Part shown: one piece after another, positions 8,485 through 17,438 of the stretch
How positions within the stretch are numbered: position 1 is the stretch's first letter
Layout of the letters: the number at the start of each line of letters is the position of its first letter
Source of the DNA: Chromera velia
Taxonomy: Eukaryota; Sar; Chromeraceae
NCBI GenBank assembly: GCA_018398765.1
Contig: JAHBMJ010002143.1
Coordinates: 4,703-22,278 of the forward strand
Direction: 5' to 3'
Length of the DNA stretch: 17,576 bases
The notes under the pieces: generated by a model
Seen by the model: only the letters and a program-made list of their open reading frames with translations
Told to the model about the DNA's origin: nothing
The model's database searches: none
Translations under genes and position numbers: made by a program

Positions 8485-8921
8485 GATACCCTACTTTACT
8501 TCTTTATGCATGAAGCCGCTTTTTTTTCGGTGTACTCGTCACAGGTGGGCTCCTTCACAAGTCAGTAAGCCTCAGTACTCACGTGCCTTGCATTGAAAGA
8601 ACATTCCATACATACAAACATGTATTTTTGTGCCCATGGTGATTACATATATATCCGGCTGTATGTCTGAAACTACTGTGTTCTACCATGAACATTTATT
8701 TTCTGAGTCTTTCACATATATGTTTGTGTCTGGCCAGACTTCACCTTTCGAGTGCACTAGATAACATTTCGTCTTTCTGTGTGTCATATAATTGTGTGCA
8801 GACTTTTCTATCAAGAACTGAAGAGTTGTCAGCCTTCTTTCAGGTCAACATGATCTCTCGTCTCTAGATATTTCGTGCTCTGCATTCCTGAGATAAGATG
8901 AAGTCTTCACTTTTCTTTAAG

Positions 8922-9066
8922 GAAACGAGCCCTCACACTCGTTTCTGAGCCTTCACGCTTGTTTGGTTTTATTTTTTTGTTTTCAACAGAGGTCAGGTTG
9001 TCCTACCTGTCTCTCTATGAAACGAGCCCTCTCACTCGTTTTCGAGCCCTCATACTCGATTGTTTG
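8922..9066. repeat. Repeated ACGAG hairpin module, two copies
   Basis: GAAACGAGCCCTCACACTCG (8922-8941) and GAAACGAGCCCTCTCACTCG (9019-9038) differ by one base. Each can fold with AAACGAG/CTCGTTT arms around CCCTCWCA. Each is followed by a degenerate echo of GAGCCYTCAYRCTYG. The copies are 97 bp apart. Confidence 0.7.
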
Positions 9067-9384
9067 ATTCCATTAGGTTATGTTGTTTCTGCTCACATAT
9101 ATACCTGTGCGCATGTCGGAGTTCTACTTTGTTGCGTTTTATTCCATCCCTTCTCATACATCTTTCTATCTCCCATACCTCTCACGACTTCCCTCACCAC
9201 TCCCATCATTCTCTCACCTTTCCTCTTTTATTGTTTTGCTACTCAGGTCCTTTACTTACTGGTTTTGCGACTGTTTGTTCATTTAGATTACTGGGGCAAT
9301 CTGATGGTGCGAAGTTGCCCCTGCGACCTCGTTCTCGACTGTGTGAACACGGATTCGCTCGTGTTTAGTCATAAAAAACGACCT

Positions 9385-9960
9385 GATGTAGATGGATGGA
9401 TATGGTGAGTACACGACTCTCGCTCCAGTATTCTGAAAGACCTATCTGGTTAGCCTTGCGCCCTAAGGATGGGTTTGTCATAGCTTCTTTTCCATCTGTA
9501 AGAGAGAAGTATGTGCCGACTGACAACCTGGAGACGGCATGTGCGGTTGGTTCGGAGACGTGTGAAAACGATCTAATGTAGATGGATGGATAGTTCAAGT
9601 AAAAGCCTCTCGGTCAGGTATTCTGTGGGGCATATCCAGTTAGTCCTGAGCCTTGAGGATGGGTATGCCATGGCTTGTGTTTCATCTGTGACAGAAAGGT
9701 ATGTGTTGATTGACCTATGGAGACAGTGCATGCATTGTCTGTGCAGAGACGAGGGAAAACGATCTGATGTAGACGGATGAACAATGCCGGTGGGAGGCCA
9801 TTGCTGAAGTGTTTTTAGAGGATGGTTGGTTCACTCCTTACAAGATGGTCGTGTGGGGAGTTGTATTTCGGTGGTGGCACGTAGCTTTGTGCAGCGCTAC
9901 ATCGTGGACACAACACTTATTGATGCAGAGATGGCGAGGCCTTACTTGAGGCAAAGCAGA
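9385..9960. repeat. 190-bp tandem repeat, two clear copies plus a decayed third
   Basis: The unit starts RATGTAGAYGGATG at 9385, 9575 and 9766, giving periods of 190 and 191 bp. Copies one and two share blocks such as TATTCTG, GATGGGT and CATCTGT along their full length. Copy three keeps the start and little else beyond about 9830. The 190-bp period is not a multiple of three, so similar short + frames at 9396 and 9586 lie in different frames and are not a repeat protein. Confidence 0.7.
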
Positions 9961-10690
9961 TGATGAAAAAAAGACGCTCCCTCTATTCCTTCTCATCCTT
10001 TTGATGTCACACACTCTATTCTGCATTCGTTCTTTGTGCATTCGCCTCCCTTTCCTGGCTGGGTCAAAAGAAAGATAAGAAGAAAGGGAAAATTAAATAG
10101 ACTTGAAACTCGATGTTCATACTATGCTGTCCTCCTAACCGGCTTTGCTTTCTCTGTTTCCCAGTCTGTGCGTTGGCTTCTTGCCTTTGTTCTCGTTTGG
10201 GCAGTCCTCTCTTTTCTTCTCTAATGAATTCTTTTCCCCATTTTTCTTCTTCCTTATAGGACGGTACCAGTTTGTCCTCTTCATTTTGGTTCCTTGGCGG
10301 CGTTTTTGTATTCCCTGTATAAGTGACGTCAGGTCGTCTACTTACTTAGGTGCGTCCATTCTGTTACTTTGCTTGGCAAACATTCTGCCGCCTTGTGCCC
10401 TTTCGTTTTTTATTTTTTTCTCATACTTGGCCTTTGCTTCTTTCCCAATCATTTTCATGGCACCAGTTATACATCAATCAGGGTGAGACTCAGTACATGA
10501 GGACTGGGTCCTTCGCTCACGTGGTCGTGTACCTACTCCTCTACATGGGAGCCTCCGATTGAGCTGTCCCTCTAGGTAGAGTCAGGTTCTACCGTTTTTT
10601 CTCTTACGTTTATGTTTTTCTTAAGCAACGCCTTCTTTCTTGCTTTTTCCTCTTCCTGGGCTTTTTCTCTTTATTTTTTCCCTTCTGTCG

Positions 10691-10693
<3 letters not shown>
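9961..10693. other. Non-coding interior, pyrimidine-rich
   Basis: C/T-rich DNA with hydrophobic chance frames and no recognisable domain. CTTAGGTGCG motifs appear at about 10345 and 10780, with a looser version near 10514, hinting at an old dispersed repeat. Confidence 0.5.
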
Positions 10694-10729
<36 letters not shown>

Positions 10730-10752
10730 CCTCTCTCTCTCTCTTTCTCTTT
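10694..10752. repeat. (TC)n microsatellite
   Basis: About 30 bp of perfect CT, a GAGC interruption, then about 20 bp more CT. Confidence 0.95.
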
Positions 10753-11126
10753 ACATACGAAGAGTTTGAGTCCTCCGCTCACTTAGGTGCGGTCTTGAAC
10801 TTCCCGTACTTCGATCTACATCCTTCTCTGTTATGCAATGGATGCGCCCTCACCCTCATGCATATGTATGCAATTCCTTCACTTCTTTGCTTACAACCAG
10901 TTTTGGTTGCTTGGGCAACGCAATCGCGGGCGTTTCGAATCGACTCTCATGTGAAGAGACGTGGACCAGCGGTGAGCAGGCATAAAGAGAGGAGATCATT
11001 AGCATGCAGTAGTGTTAAAGAGGGCAAGAGGGAGAGGAATAAAGGAATGAGAGACGGCTTCCTCGTAACATCCCCCCCCCTTTGGTTACCCTCTTTTTAC
11101 TCCTTTCATCTCCTTTCATTCACCCT
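10753..11126. other. Non-coding interior before the CATT array
   Basis: No supported gene. A + frame starting at 10795 continues into the microsatellite and is a chance frame. Confidence 0.5.
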
Positions 11127-11690
11127 TTCATTCATTCATTCATTTATTCATTCATTCATTCATTCATTCATTCATTCATTCCATTCATCCATTCATCTAT
11201 TCATCCATTCATCTATTTATCCATTCATCCATTCATCCATCCATCCATTCATCCATTCATCCATTCATTCATTCATTCATTCATTCATTCAATTCATTCA
11301 TTTATTCATTTAATCATTCATTTATTCATTCATTCATTCATTCCATCTATCCATTCATTCATTCATTTATTCATTCATTTAATCATTCATTCATTCATTC
11401 ATTTATTTATTCATTCCATTTATTCATTGATTCATTCATTCATTCATTCATTCCATTCATTCATTTCATTCATTCATTCATTTCATTCATTCATTCATTC
11501 ATTCATTTATTCATTCCTTCCTTCCTTCCTTCTTTCCTTCCCTCCTTCCCTCCTTCCTTCCTTCCCTACTTCCTTCCCTTCCCTCCCTTCCTTCCTTCCC
11601 TTCCTTCCTTCCTTCCTTGCTTCCTTCCTTCCTTCCTTCATTCATTCATTCATTCATTCATTCATTCATTCATTCATGTATTCATCCATC
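11127..11690. repeat. 560-bp CATT/CCTT compound microsatellite
   Basis: Nearly continuous CATT with CATC and TTTA variants from 11127 to about 11513, then CCTT with CCCT variants to about 11640, then CATT again to about 11690. In all + frames it reads as Ile/His/Ser/Phe repeats. The two long + frames over it are artefacts of period-4 repetition, not proteins. Confidence 0.97.
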
Positions 11691-11729
11691 TAGTCCTTCG
11701 CCCGTTTACTTATGTATTCATTTACTTGT

Positions 11730-11774
11730 ACTCACTCACTCACTTCCTCACTCCCTCACCCACTCACTCACTCT
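11730..11774. repeat. (CACT)n microsatellite
   Basis: CTCACTCACT-type repeats with interruptions, forming the edge of the same tetranucleotide-rich zone. Confidence 0.85.
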
Positions 11775-12546
11775 TTTGTCCATGCGTCCAACCATTCATT
11801 CACTTTCCTCGTCATTCTTTGAAAGTGTGTCTGCCTTCATTCATTTACTCGTTCATTCACCCACTCCCACTCGTTTTCATTGATTCACTTTCATGCACCT
11901 AGAGTTGGCTCATCGATTTGGCTCTCTCCAGTCGGTGGTATTGCTCTGCTCTGCCCTGCTCTGCACTGTGAACGATCTATGAAAAAGGTGAAGCATGTAC
12001 ACATTCGTCCTTTGTCAACTCAGCACACTGCCCGATTAATGCAGCAAGCATGCAATGCCATATATAACTGTGCAAGCTGTCATGTGTGGTGATGTTCCTT
12101 CTGACTTCTTCATCCCTTCGGTCTATCTGATACTCACAAACAAGGAGCTTGGGCAGAGCCTATTGGAGTAAGAAATTGAACACCTCATGAATGGAGATAT
12201 AAAAGGAAGGGAACATTAGATTCTGAACCAGACTGTGCATCCTCCTTTGATTTTTGACATCAGCTCATCATGCGAACAACTACGCTCGCCTGCCTCTCTT
12301 GCCTTTCTGGGTAAACCAAGTCCCCTGCCATTCCTTTTGTCTTACTCTTTTTCCTTCTTTTGGTTGCTTTCTGCCTGAGTGCCTGCAGAGTCACTCAGCC
12401 GAACTGCTTGGGATATTTTCGTTTCCCATCCTGCATCGATTCCATCTTTCGTCCTGACACCTCTTCTCTTGACGGAAGTGGTCAATCAGGATTGGGCACA
12501 AGCAATCATTCTCATGACACCACTCTGGCTATGAATAGCCCACAAA
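11775..12546. other. Non-coding interior between the microsatellite and gag
   Basis: In element orientation this directly follows gag, where a zinc knuckle and then protease would be expected. A CHENDC string occurs on the - strand near 12500. It lacks the first two Cys at correct spacing, so I do not call a knuckle. No protease DTG/DSG context is recognisable. Confidence 0.5.
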
Positions 12547-13239
12547 CTAGAGAAAGAACCAGGTGTCCCCTCTCGGGTCTTTCTTTTCTGCACATACCCT
12601 GTCCACTTCAAGATTTTCCCCTCTTTTAAGGTCTTTGCCCTCGTTCGCTTGGAGGTTTTCTTCTCCTTCTATCACTGCAACCCTCAGGCGTTTCACAGGT
12701 CTGTTACCTTGCCCACTTGCCATCTCTTGTCGACCCTCCTTCTTCCTCACCACGTCGTCCCACTTCCTCAGGTTCACCTGTAGTTCTTCAAATGTGCTGT
12801 ACATGTGGGTTTCCATTTGAATGCGAAGCTCGACGTCATCCTTTATGCCTTCAATAAAAGCTCCTAAGGCGGTGGGGTCGTCAGTGCTCTGATTTGTAGC
12901 AGAGCACTGCTCTTCAAAGTGGGTGACATAGTCAGAGAAACTCTCTCCGAAGTTTTGGATTATCTGAAGAAGCATTCTTTTCTTACGTTCAGCTTCCCGC
13001 TCATCGATACCATATCTTATAAAGAATATTTCTTTAAGTTGTGCAGCTATCGTGCATCCCTCCAATCGCTCAGGTGCCTGCATTTCATACCACTCTTTTA
13101 CAAGCCTTGTGAGCGCTGTCGGGAGATAGATGTCCCTAAGGTTCTCGAAGGTCTACCCCAACCTCTCATTCAACCTCATCAGCAAGTTCTAAAAGCTTTT
13201 TGCCTTCATTCAATTTCCATCAAATGATGGTAAGTCCAT
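12547..13239 (-). pseudogene. gag: Ty3/gypsy-type gag capsid domain
   Basis: This encoded the capsid part of a retrotransposon Gag, which forms the particle that packages element RNA. From the 5' end it reads LPSFDGN (typical gag entry motif LP.F.G), then a helix ending LVKEWYEM (cf. A..W...). FFIRYG (cf. F...F) and an ERKKRMLLQIIQ-to-GESFSDYVTHFEEQC stretch (cf. RLL.L.QG.GSVSEYV..F) follow, and a basic, charged tail closes it. The region from Met 13083 to the stop at 12547 is open for 178 codons. Upstream, three in-frame stops (TGA about 13206, TAG about 13190, TAG about 13155) lie in otherwise good gag sequence, so the copy is dead. The open + frames over it are shadows. Confidence 0.85.
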
Positions 13240-13576
13240 TCATACTCAAGGAAAGTCGACCTGTGGCTGGAGGAGCGGTGGCAACGGGCCCTCTCTGCAT
13301 TTTTGATGGGTCCGTTCTATTCATGTTGGATCCTACTTGATGCAGCAACAGCTTCCCTGAGGGTGTCCTCAATGTCCTGGTGATGGTAATCCCTGTGTTT
13401 TTTAATTTAGACAACACCGCTGGGGAGGCGGACTGTGATTGAATCTCCTCCCCATCTTCTTCCATACTCTTGAAAAGCTGGGCATCTTCTTTTTGGATTT
13501 GAACGTCCCCTTTCCTCCCTTTTCCACCTTCTGCTGGCTGTTCTGCAGTTACTCCTTCTTTTTGTTGAAGTGGCAT
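13220..13576 (-). pseudogene. Gag N-terminal region, polar segment
   Basis: A 118-codon - frame, rich in Gln, Glu, Lys, Ser and Pro, that ends as the capsid motif begins in the next frame. One frameshift near 13240 would fuse them. No domain is recognised. The polar composition and position suggest a disordered linker before the capsid. Upstream, to about 13640, the same frame continues as Lys-rich sequence with stops. Confidence 0.5.
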
Positions 13577-13943
13577 AAGTGCTTTGGGTTTAGCTTTTTA
13601 GACCCCTTTCTTCTCGTCTTCTCCTTTCCCCGCTCCTCTTTATCTGAGCCTCTTTTTTAGGGGTGTTTGTTGCAAGCCGGACTGGAGTTCCTTCCTCTTT
13701 TGCTGTCCCACGTTTTGGGCATTCCCGTTTTTCTTCGTTTGGAACCTGGTGTTGGCCATTTGGCTCACAAATTGTTTTTCTTTTGCCTCTAGTGGTTTAT
13801 CAGAACAGTAGAGGTAGCGACGGCTGCTGCTGGATTGCTGGTGAACGCTGAGGACACGGGTAAAATATAGTAACTACAATGTTTTCTTTGTCTTGCTGCT
13901 CTCGCAGGTTCTAGCTCCACCACTGAACCAAGTCAAAGTGCGG
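13577..13943 (-). other. Decayed gag-upstream segment
   Basis: Between two readable gag-side segments. The - strand gives short charged pieces (Lys, Arg, Gln) broken by several stops, with no intact frame. I see no independent feature here. Confidence 0.4.
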
Positions 13944-14534
13944 CTATGGAGCCCCGGTGGGCTGTGAAGGTGGTGGTGGTGCAGCTGCACTACCCAGCGG
14001 GAAGGGTGCTGGGTACAACGCCTGGAAAGCTTGCACTTGAGCAGCCTCCCACTCGCTGTATCTCAAACTGGCGAGGAGGGTGGTGGCTTCTATGAGGGAA
14101 GTCCAGACCTCTCGTCTGATCGTCTCCTCTAAAGCTTCTGCCAATTATACCCAATGGACGTCGGCTGAGTTCCTGAGGGTTTCTCAAACTCTTTCTCTGA
14201 CGAGCGCCTGCAAGACGCCCTGCGGTGCAAAGTCAAGACCAGTTGAGAAGGGGAGGCTGCCTGTATATGGCTGGGGTTGAGGGCTTGGTGGTCTGAGGTC
14301 ACTGAGGTTCGGGCCAACACCTGAGCCCAAAAGAACGTCTACTGGGATGGTGGTATCTGGGTCAATGGGGAAATTCAGTTTGAGGCTGGGAGACTCTCGG
14401 GGTGTGAGGCTACCCTGGGTCCTTCGAAGGGTAGTAGTGGAAAAGCAGGTGGAGATCGCTCCGATAGGCCTCTTCTTTTCTTCAAAAATGTGGGAAGAAT
14501 GGGGTGAAACATATATCGGTATGGCTGAGAGCAC
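13944..14534 (-). pseudogene. Gag-upstream region, helical and proline-rich
   Basis: A - frame running from about 14534 to 13944 with only two stops (TGA at 14184 and TAA at about 14145). The first half is Pro/Ser-rich. The second half (ALEETIRREVWTSLIEA, then LRYSEWEAAQVQAFQAL) looks like amphipathic helices. The end is a PPPP-containing Ala/Pro tail. That order would suit the N-terminal part of a long Gag. I know of no specific family match. The fragment could instead be a separate 5' ORF. Confidence 0.5.
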
Positions 14535-14811
14535 AAACTTTGGTAGTAACGATTTCTCCGGTACAGTGCGGTGAGTGGGGTTCTTCTTTTCTTGCCTTCT
14601 AATGAATCACATAGGGCTGTGTGCCTTATGAGAAGGAGTGTGCAGTTAGACAAGGAAGTTTTTTTAGGTCGTATTGGAAAACAACTGTTTGTGTGCTGAG
14701 AAGCCTGGGAGAAGAGACTTTACTGTCGGTCAGGCAGGAATCCTCTTCCTCTCGAAGGGTCCCGGTTTTCCGTATGATAGATGATTAGCCTACAGTTATG
14801 TGAGCCGTCCA
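14535..14811 (-). pseudogene. Decayed gag-upstream segment
   Basis: The frame of the next 5' segment continues here as protein-like sequence (GTLREEEDSCLTDSKVSS, about 14760-14705) but is broken by stops near 14780 and 14650. A second - frame (14375-14653) overlaps the more convincing frame at 14534 and is probably a shadow. Confidence 0.35.
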
Positions 14812-15537
14812 TCACAAAAAGAGTACTGTGAGGGGAGTAGATAATGATGTTCGGGCCTGCCTGGCAGTCGATGCTTCTTTCTGCATTAGATTCGTCAGAA
14901 TGACGAGACTGGCCAGGGAAGGGAGACGGTGGAGTGGTCTGTTAGTACAGGCTCTGGGTAGGAGGTTCAACTCACTGGGGAGATACGGGTTCCTGGCAGA
15001 GGCAAAACGACGGAATGGGTTAGCTACGGGTATAGAGCACTGCCAGTATAGGAACGCGTCCTCTTTTTCGGTATTATCCGTGCGTGGGCTCCTTTGATCT
15101 TCAGGCAAGGCTGTGTTTCACAGGTTTCTTCGAGGTGGAAGAGGCAAGAGCAGTCCTCGGTTGTCTCTTGTAGGCCGTTGTTGGACAGGATTTTCTGTGA
15201 GGGGGTTTAAGTTTCTTCTGTTTGGGTGTCCACGGGCGGGATTGTTGTTTTCAGAGCCTTCAGGTTGGGAAGACGGACCGTGCTGGGCGTGTCCACCACT
15301 TTGAGCCTCTTTGGTAGCTGGGGCCGACTGTGAGGAGTCACTTACGGAGAGTGGTGTGGGAGAGCGTTGTTCCCACTTGAATGCCGCTTCAAGATCCTCT
15401 TCAGTCGGGTACGTTACCCTCTGATACAAGTAATACGGCGGTTGGGAGCGTGGCGTTTTGGCAATGGGGTCGTTGACCCAGCAACTGATGGCGGGATTGA
15501 TGTGTTTCTAGTCGTGACTAAAGGTCTTTCTATTCAT
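14812..15537 (-). pseudogene. 5' part of the element's polyprotein (putative gag start)
   Basis: The first ATG-led frame after the leader starts at 15537 (MNRKTFSHD). It stays in one frame to 14812 with only TAG 15508 and TGA 15118 inside. The sequence is protein-like: DPIAKTPRSQPPYYLYQRVT, an acidic TEEDLEAAFKWEQ helix, a Ser/Gln/Asn/Pro-rich middle, then a basic LRRFASARNP-like part. It lies 3' of the PBS and minisatellite and 5' of the capsid, so I infer the N-terminus of Gag or a leader ORF. I recognise no family. An open + frame at 14828-15097 is its shadow. Confidence 0.5.
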
Positions 15538-15587
15538 GTTTTAGGAGTGTGTCTTGTCTCTCTATTAGAGAACTGAGCAGACTGAGT

Positions 15588-15875
15588 GCTTCACGGTGGG
15601 ATCTGTCTTTTTTGGAAAGGATTCTGGCAGAGGCAAGAAAATCCGTATCTGTCTGAAAATTAGGCAGCGCTTCACGATGCACTCTAGCTTAGATGAAATT
15701 CTCAGCAAAGACAAAGAAAACCGTGTCTGTCCAAAAATTGGACAGCGCTTTACGGTGTACTCCGGATTGGATGGAATTCTCTGCAAAGACAAAAAAAGAC
15801 GTGTCTGTCCGAAAATTGGACAGCGCTTCACGGTCTATTTCTGTTTGGAGACGGTTCTTTCTGAACACAGAAGGC
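15588..15875. repeat. 78-bp minisatellite in the 5' leader
   Basis: Units begin GCTTYACGRTG at 15588, 15669, 15747 and 15825, giving lengths of 81, 78 and 78 bp plus a partial fourth unit. Each ends GTCTGTCC.AAAATTGGACAGC in the better copies. That carries an internal inverted pair CTGTCC/GGACAG that could form a short stem in every unit. In the - strand it gives a 26-residue repeat containing RCPIFGQT. The location between PBS and gag is where packaging signals usually lie. Confidence 0.8.
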
Positions 15876-15902
15876 TGCTTGCTGTTAAAACAGCGGGAGC
15901 TT

Positions 15903-15920
15903 GAAGCTGGCAAGTCACCA
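15903..15920 (-). promoter_or_regulatory. Candidate primer binding site
   Basis: On the - strand TGGTGACTTGCCAGCTTC starts 2 bp after the end of the 5' LTR. It begins TGG, complementary to a tRNA 3' CCA. The first seven bases (TGGTGAC) would fit a tRNA ending GTCACCA, as many tRNA-Trp do. The remaining match is unverified. Confidence 0.65.
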
Positions 15921-15922
15921 CA

Positions 15923-16740
15923 TGTAGCGGACTTCTTATCTGACTCCGAAACTCTGGCAGCGTTTTGCTGAAGGTAGGATAGCTAGGAGACTGAAGTCAC
16001 TCGAGATTCACTTCTCAGGAGTTTTTTCAAAGGCTGGAGAAATCTGGAGAATTGATATTGGAAGTCCTCTGTCCGAGATGGGTCCAACAAAATGATAAGA
16101 TAAAATTTGATTTTCAACATCTCCTTCCGTTTGCTCTTCCAAAAATCCAAGTCTTTCGCTTTTTGCTCTTCCATAAGGATTTCCATAATTACTTTCCTCT
16201 GTATTGATTTTACCCTTATTCCTTCTAACACCTCTTCTTTTCCCTCTTTCGTTTTTTGTATTCCATTTTGGTTGATCTCTATTTATTTCATTTTATTTTT
16301 CTTCTTTTTCCTTCCATGTTCTCTTCCTTTCTTTCTTCCTCTTCCTTGTTTTTGACGAGGCCCCTGGAAGAGGCTCTTCCGCTCAGACATGCCGTAGCCC
16401 GTCGAAGCCCCTGAAAGAGGCTCTTCCAACTCTTCTTTCATTCTTTCTTCCATTTGCTCTGCCTTTCCTTCTTCTATTCCTTCTTCCATTCTTTCTTTCA
16501 TGATAGAATTCAACACTGGCAGTTTTTTCTATTCAATAGGTATGGACATCCCCATTAAAACTTTAAAGTCATTTTCTTTTTCTCGAGATCTACTTACATC
16601 CTCAATTGTTTTCTCCTTTCCTCTCACTTTTATTTCTCTTCCCCCTAGATCATACCAAGTACGCTTTTAGTAGGCAAGACATACTTAAAAGTAAATCTTG
16701 GAAGTTATATCCTGTTACCACAGCTTAGGAGTCTGTAACA
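15923..16740 (-). repeat. Right LTR (5' LTR of the element)
   Basis: 818 bp, starting TGTAGCGG and ending GTAACA on the + strand. It aligns over its length with 6109-6913. In element orientation it holds the promoter and would start transcription toward lower coordinates. No confident TATA box can be named, although GATATAACTT, conserved in both LTRs near the U3 start, is a candidate AT element. The same Glu/Lys-rich - frame as in the left LTR runs from about 16660 to 15985. Its stops (TAG near 16530, TAA near 16280) are shared between LTRs, so they predate this insertion. Confidence 0.92.
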
Positions 16741-16744
16741 TTAC
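16741..16744. other. Right target-site duplication TTAC
   Basis: TTAC follows the CA end of the right LTR and matches 6105-6108, marking a single integration event of the whole 10.6-kb unit. Confidence 0.8.
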
Positions 16745-17437
16745 TCAGTATATAAGCTCCAGTGACCCTCCATAACCCTCCACAAAGCTATATGCGGAAC
16801 ACAAAGATCATCTAAGAATATTGAACACACACTTTTGAACCAATGATAGTTACCAATCATAAAGTTTTTGTTGTAGTTCCAACTAGATGGATATATAAAT
16901 TCTGCATGAGTTGATTTCCCTATATTTCCCCACATGTAAAGCCACTGCGCCCCCGGCCCCCCTAACAACAGCCGCGCCCCATGCAGACCCCGCGGCGGCC
17001 CCCATGCGCCCGCATGGTCCCCAAACAATCCTTCTCCCATGCTTCTCCCGCGAAGTTAGAGCAGTATGGTTGCTGACCCCGCAAAGACACTAGTGCGCGG
17101 ACCCGTGAAGCCGGAAAAAAAAAAATGTCCCATACAAGAAAGGGTGGATGGTCCGTGAAAACGAAAACGATGTAGAATTTGGAGACTGCTATAGAGACTG
17201 CAAAATTAACTATATAATTGCGTGAGACGGCGACGTGTAACTATGAGACGGAGACATGAAACCGAAATAGGTTGAAGAGTTGGAATTTTTTTGTGGGTGC
17301 GTTAGCGGGTGAATTAGCACTGTTTAAAGAAACAGGTGGAAGGAGGTAAGGAGACGGGCGCGGGATTGGACAGTTGTGTGTCTCGACAGGAGACGGCTGG
17401 TGGATGGAAGGAGATGGATGTGTGGGTATGTTGTAGG

Positions 17438-17438
<1 letters not shown>
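16745..17438. other. Right flank without a supported gene
   Basis: AT-rich to about 16930, then a C- and CpG-rich patch (about 16945-17100) with GCGCCCC- and GCGGCGGCC-type strings, then mixed sequence. Imperfect repeats GAGACGGCGAC and GAGACGGAGAC occur at about 17225 and 17247. Frames are short on both strands and none is convincing. Confidence 0.5.

Larger units (their letters stand above)
6926..9384. other. Non-coding interior of the LTR element, 3' part
   Basis: About 2.5 kb where pol would be expected. Open frames are short on both strands (under about 100 codons except at 8959-9408) and show no recognisable domain or retroelement motif. Visible structure comprises three imperfect copies of GACCGYATGCTA at 7296-7335, a hairpin at 8450-8484, and a pair of ACGAG hairpins at 8922-8966 and 9019-9066. 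The + frame at 8959-9408 (149 codons) is hydrophobic and C/T-rich, has no homology I recognise, and runs into a tandem repeat; I do not call it a gene. Confidence 0.6.
6105..16744 (-). mobile_element. Non-autonomous LTR retrotransposon (TR-GAG/LARD-like), 10.6 kb
   Basis: Two direct repeats of about 0.8 kb (6109-6913 and 15923-16740) bound a 9-kb interior. Each starts TG and ends CA. A TTAC duplication flanks the whole unit (6105-6108 and 16741-16744). On the - strand the order is 5' LTR (right), primer binding site, 78-bp minisatellite, long decayed gag, 5.6 kb of non-coding DNA, polypurine tract, 3' LTR (left). No YxDD, integrase zinc finger, DDE or protease motif was seen in any frame of the interior. 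The gag is Ty3/gypsy-like. An element with LTRs, PBS, PPT and gag but no pol fits the TR-GAG class known from plants, which is mobilised in trans. The LTRs differ at roughly 6-7% of positions by eye, so the insertion is not recent. Confidence 0.9.

Noticed and set aside
8959-9408. A 149-codon hydrophobic + frame that might be a membrane protein
   Set aside because: C/T-rich DNA gives Leu/Phe/Ser translations by composition; no start context or domain, it lies antisense to the retroelement and ends in a tandem repeat.
10795-11313. A 172-codon + frame preceding the CATT array
   Set aside because: The second half is microsatellite; the first half has no recognisable motif and is short enough to be chance.
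11082-11693. A 203-codon + frame rich in His/Ser/Phe/Ile
   Set aside because: It is wholly produced by the CATT/CCTT microsatellite; period-4 repeats without stops are open in every frame.
12480-12546. Possible zinc knuckle after gag (CHENDC on the - strand)
   Set aside because: The first two Cys are not at knuckle spacing in the same frame, and stops intervene.
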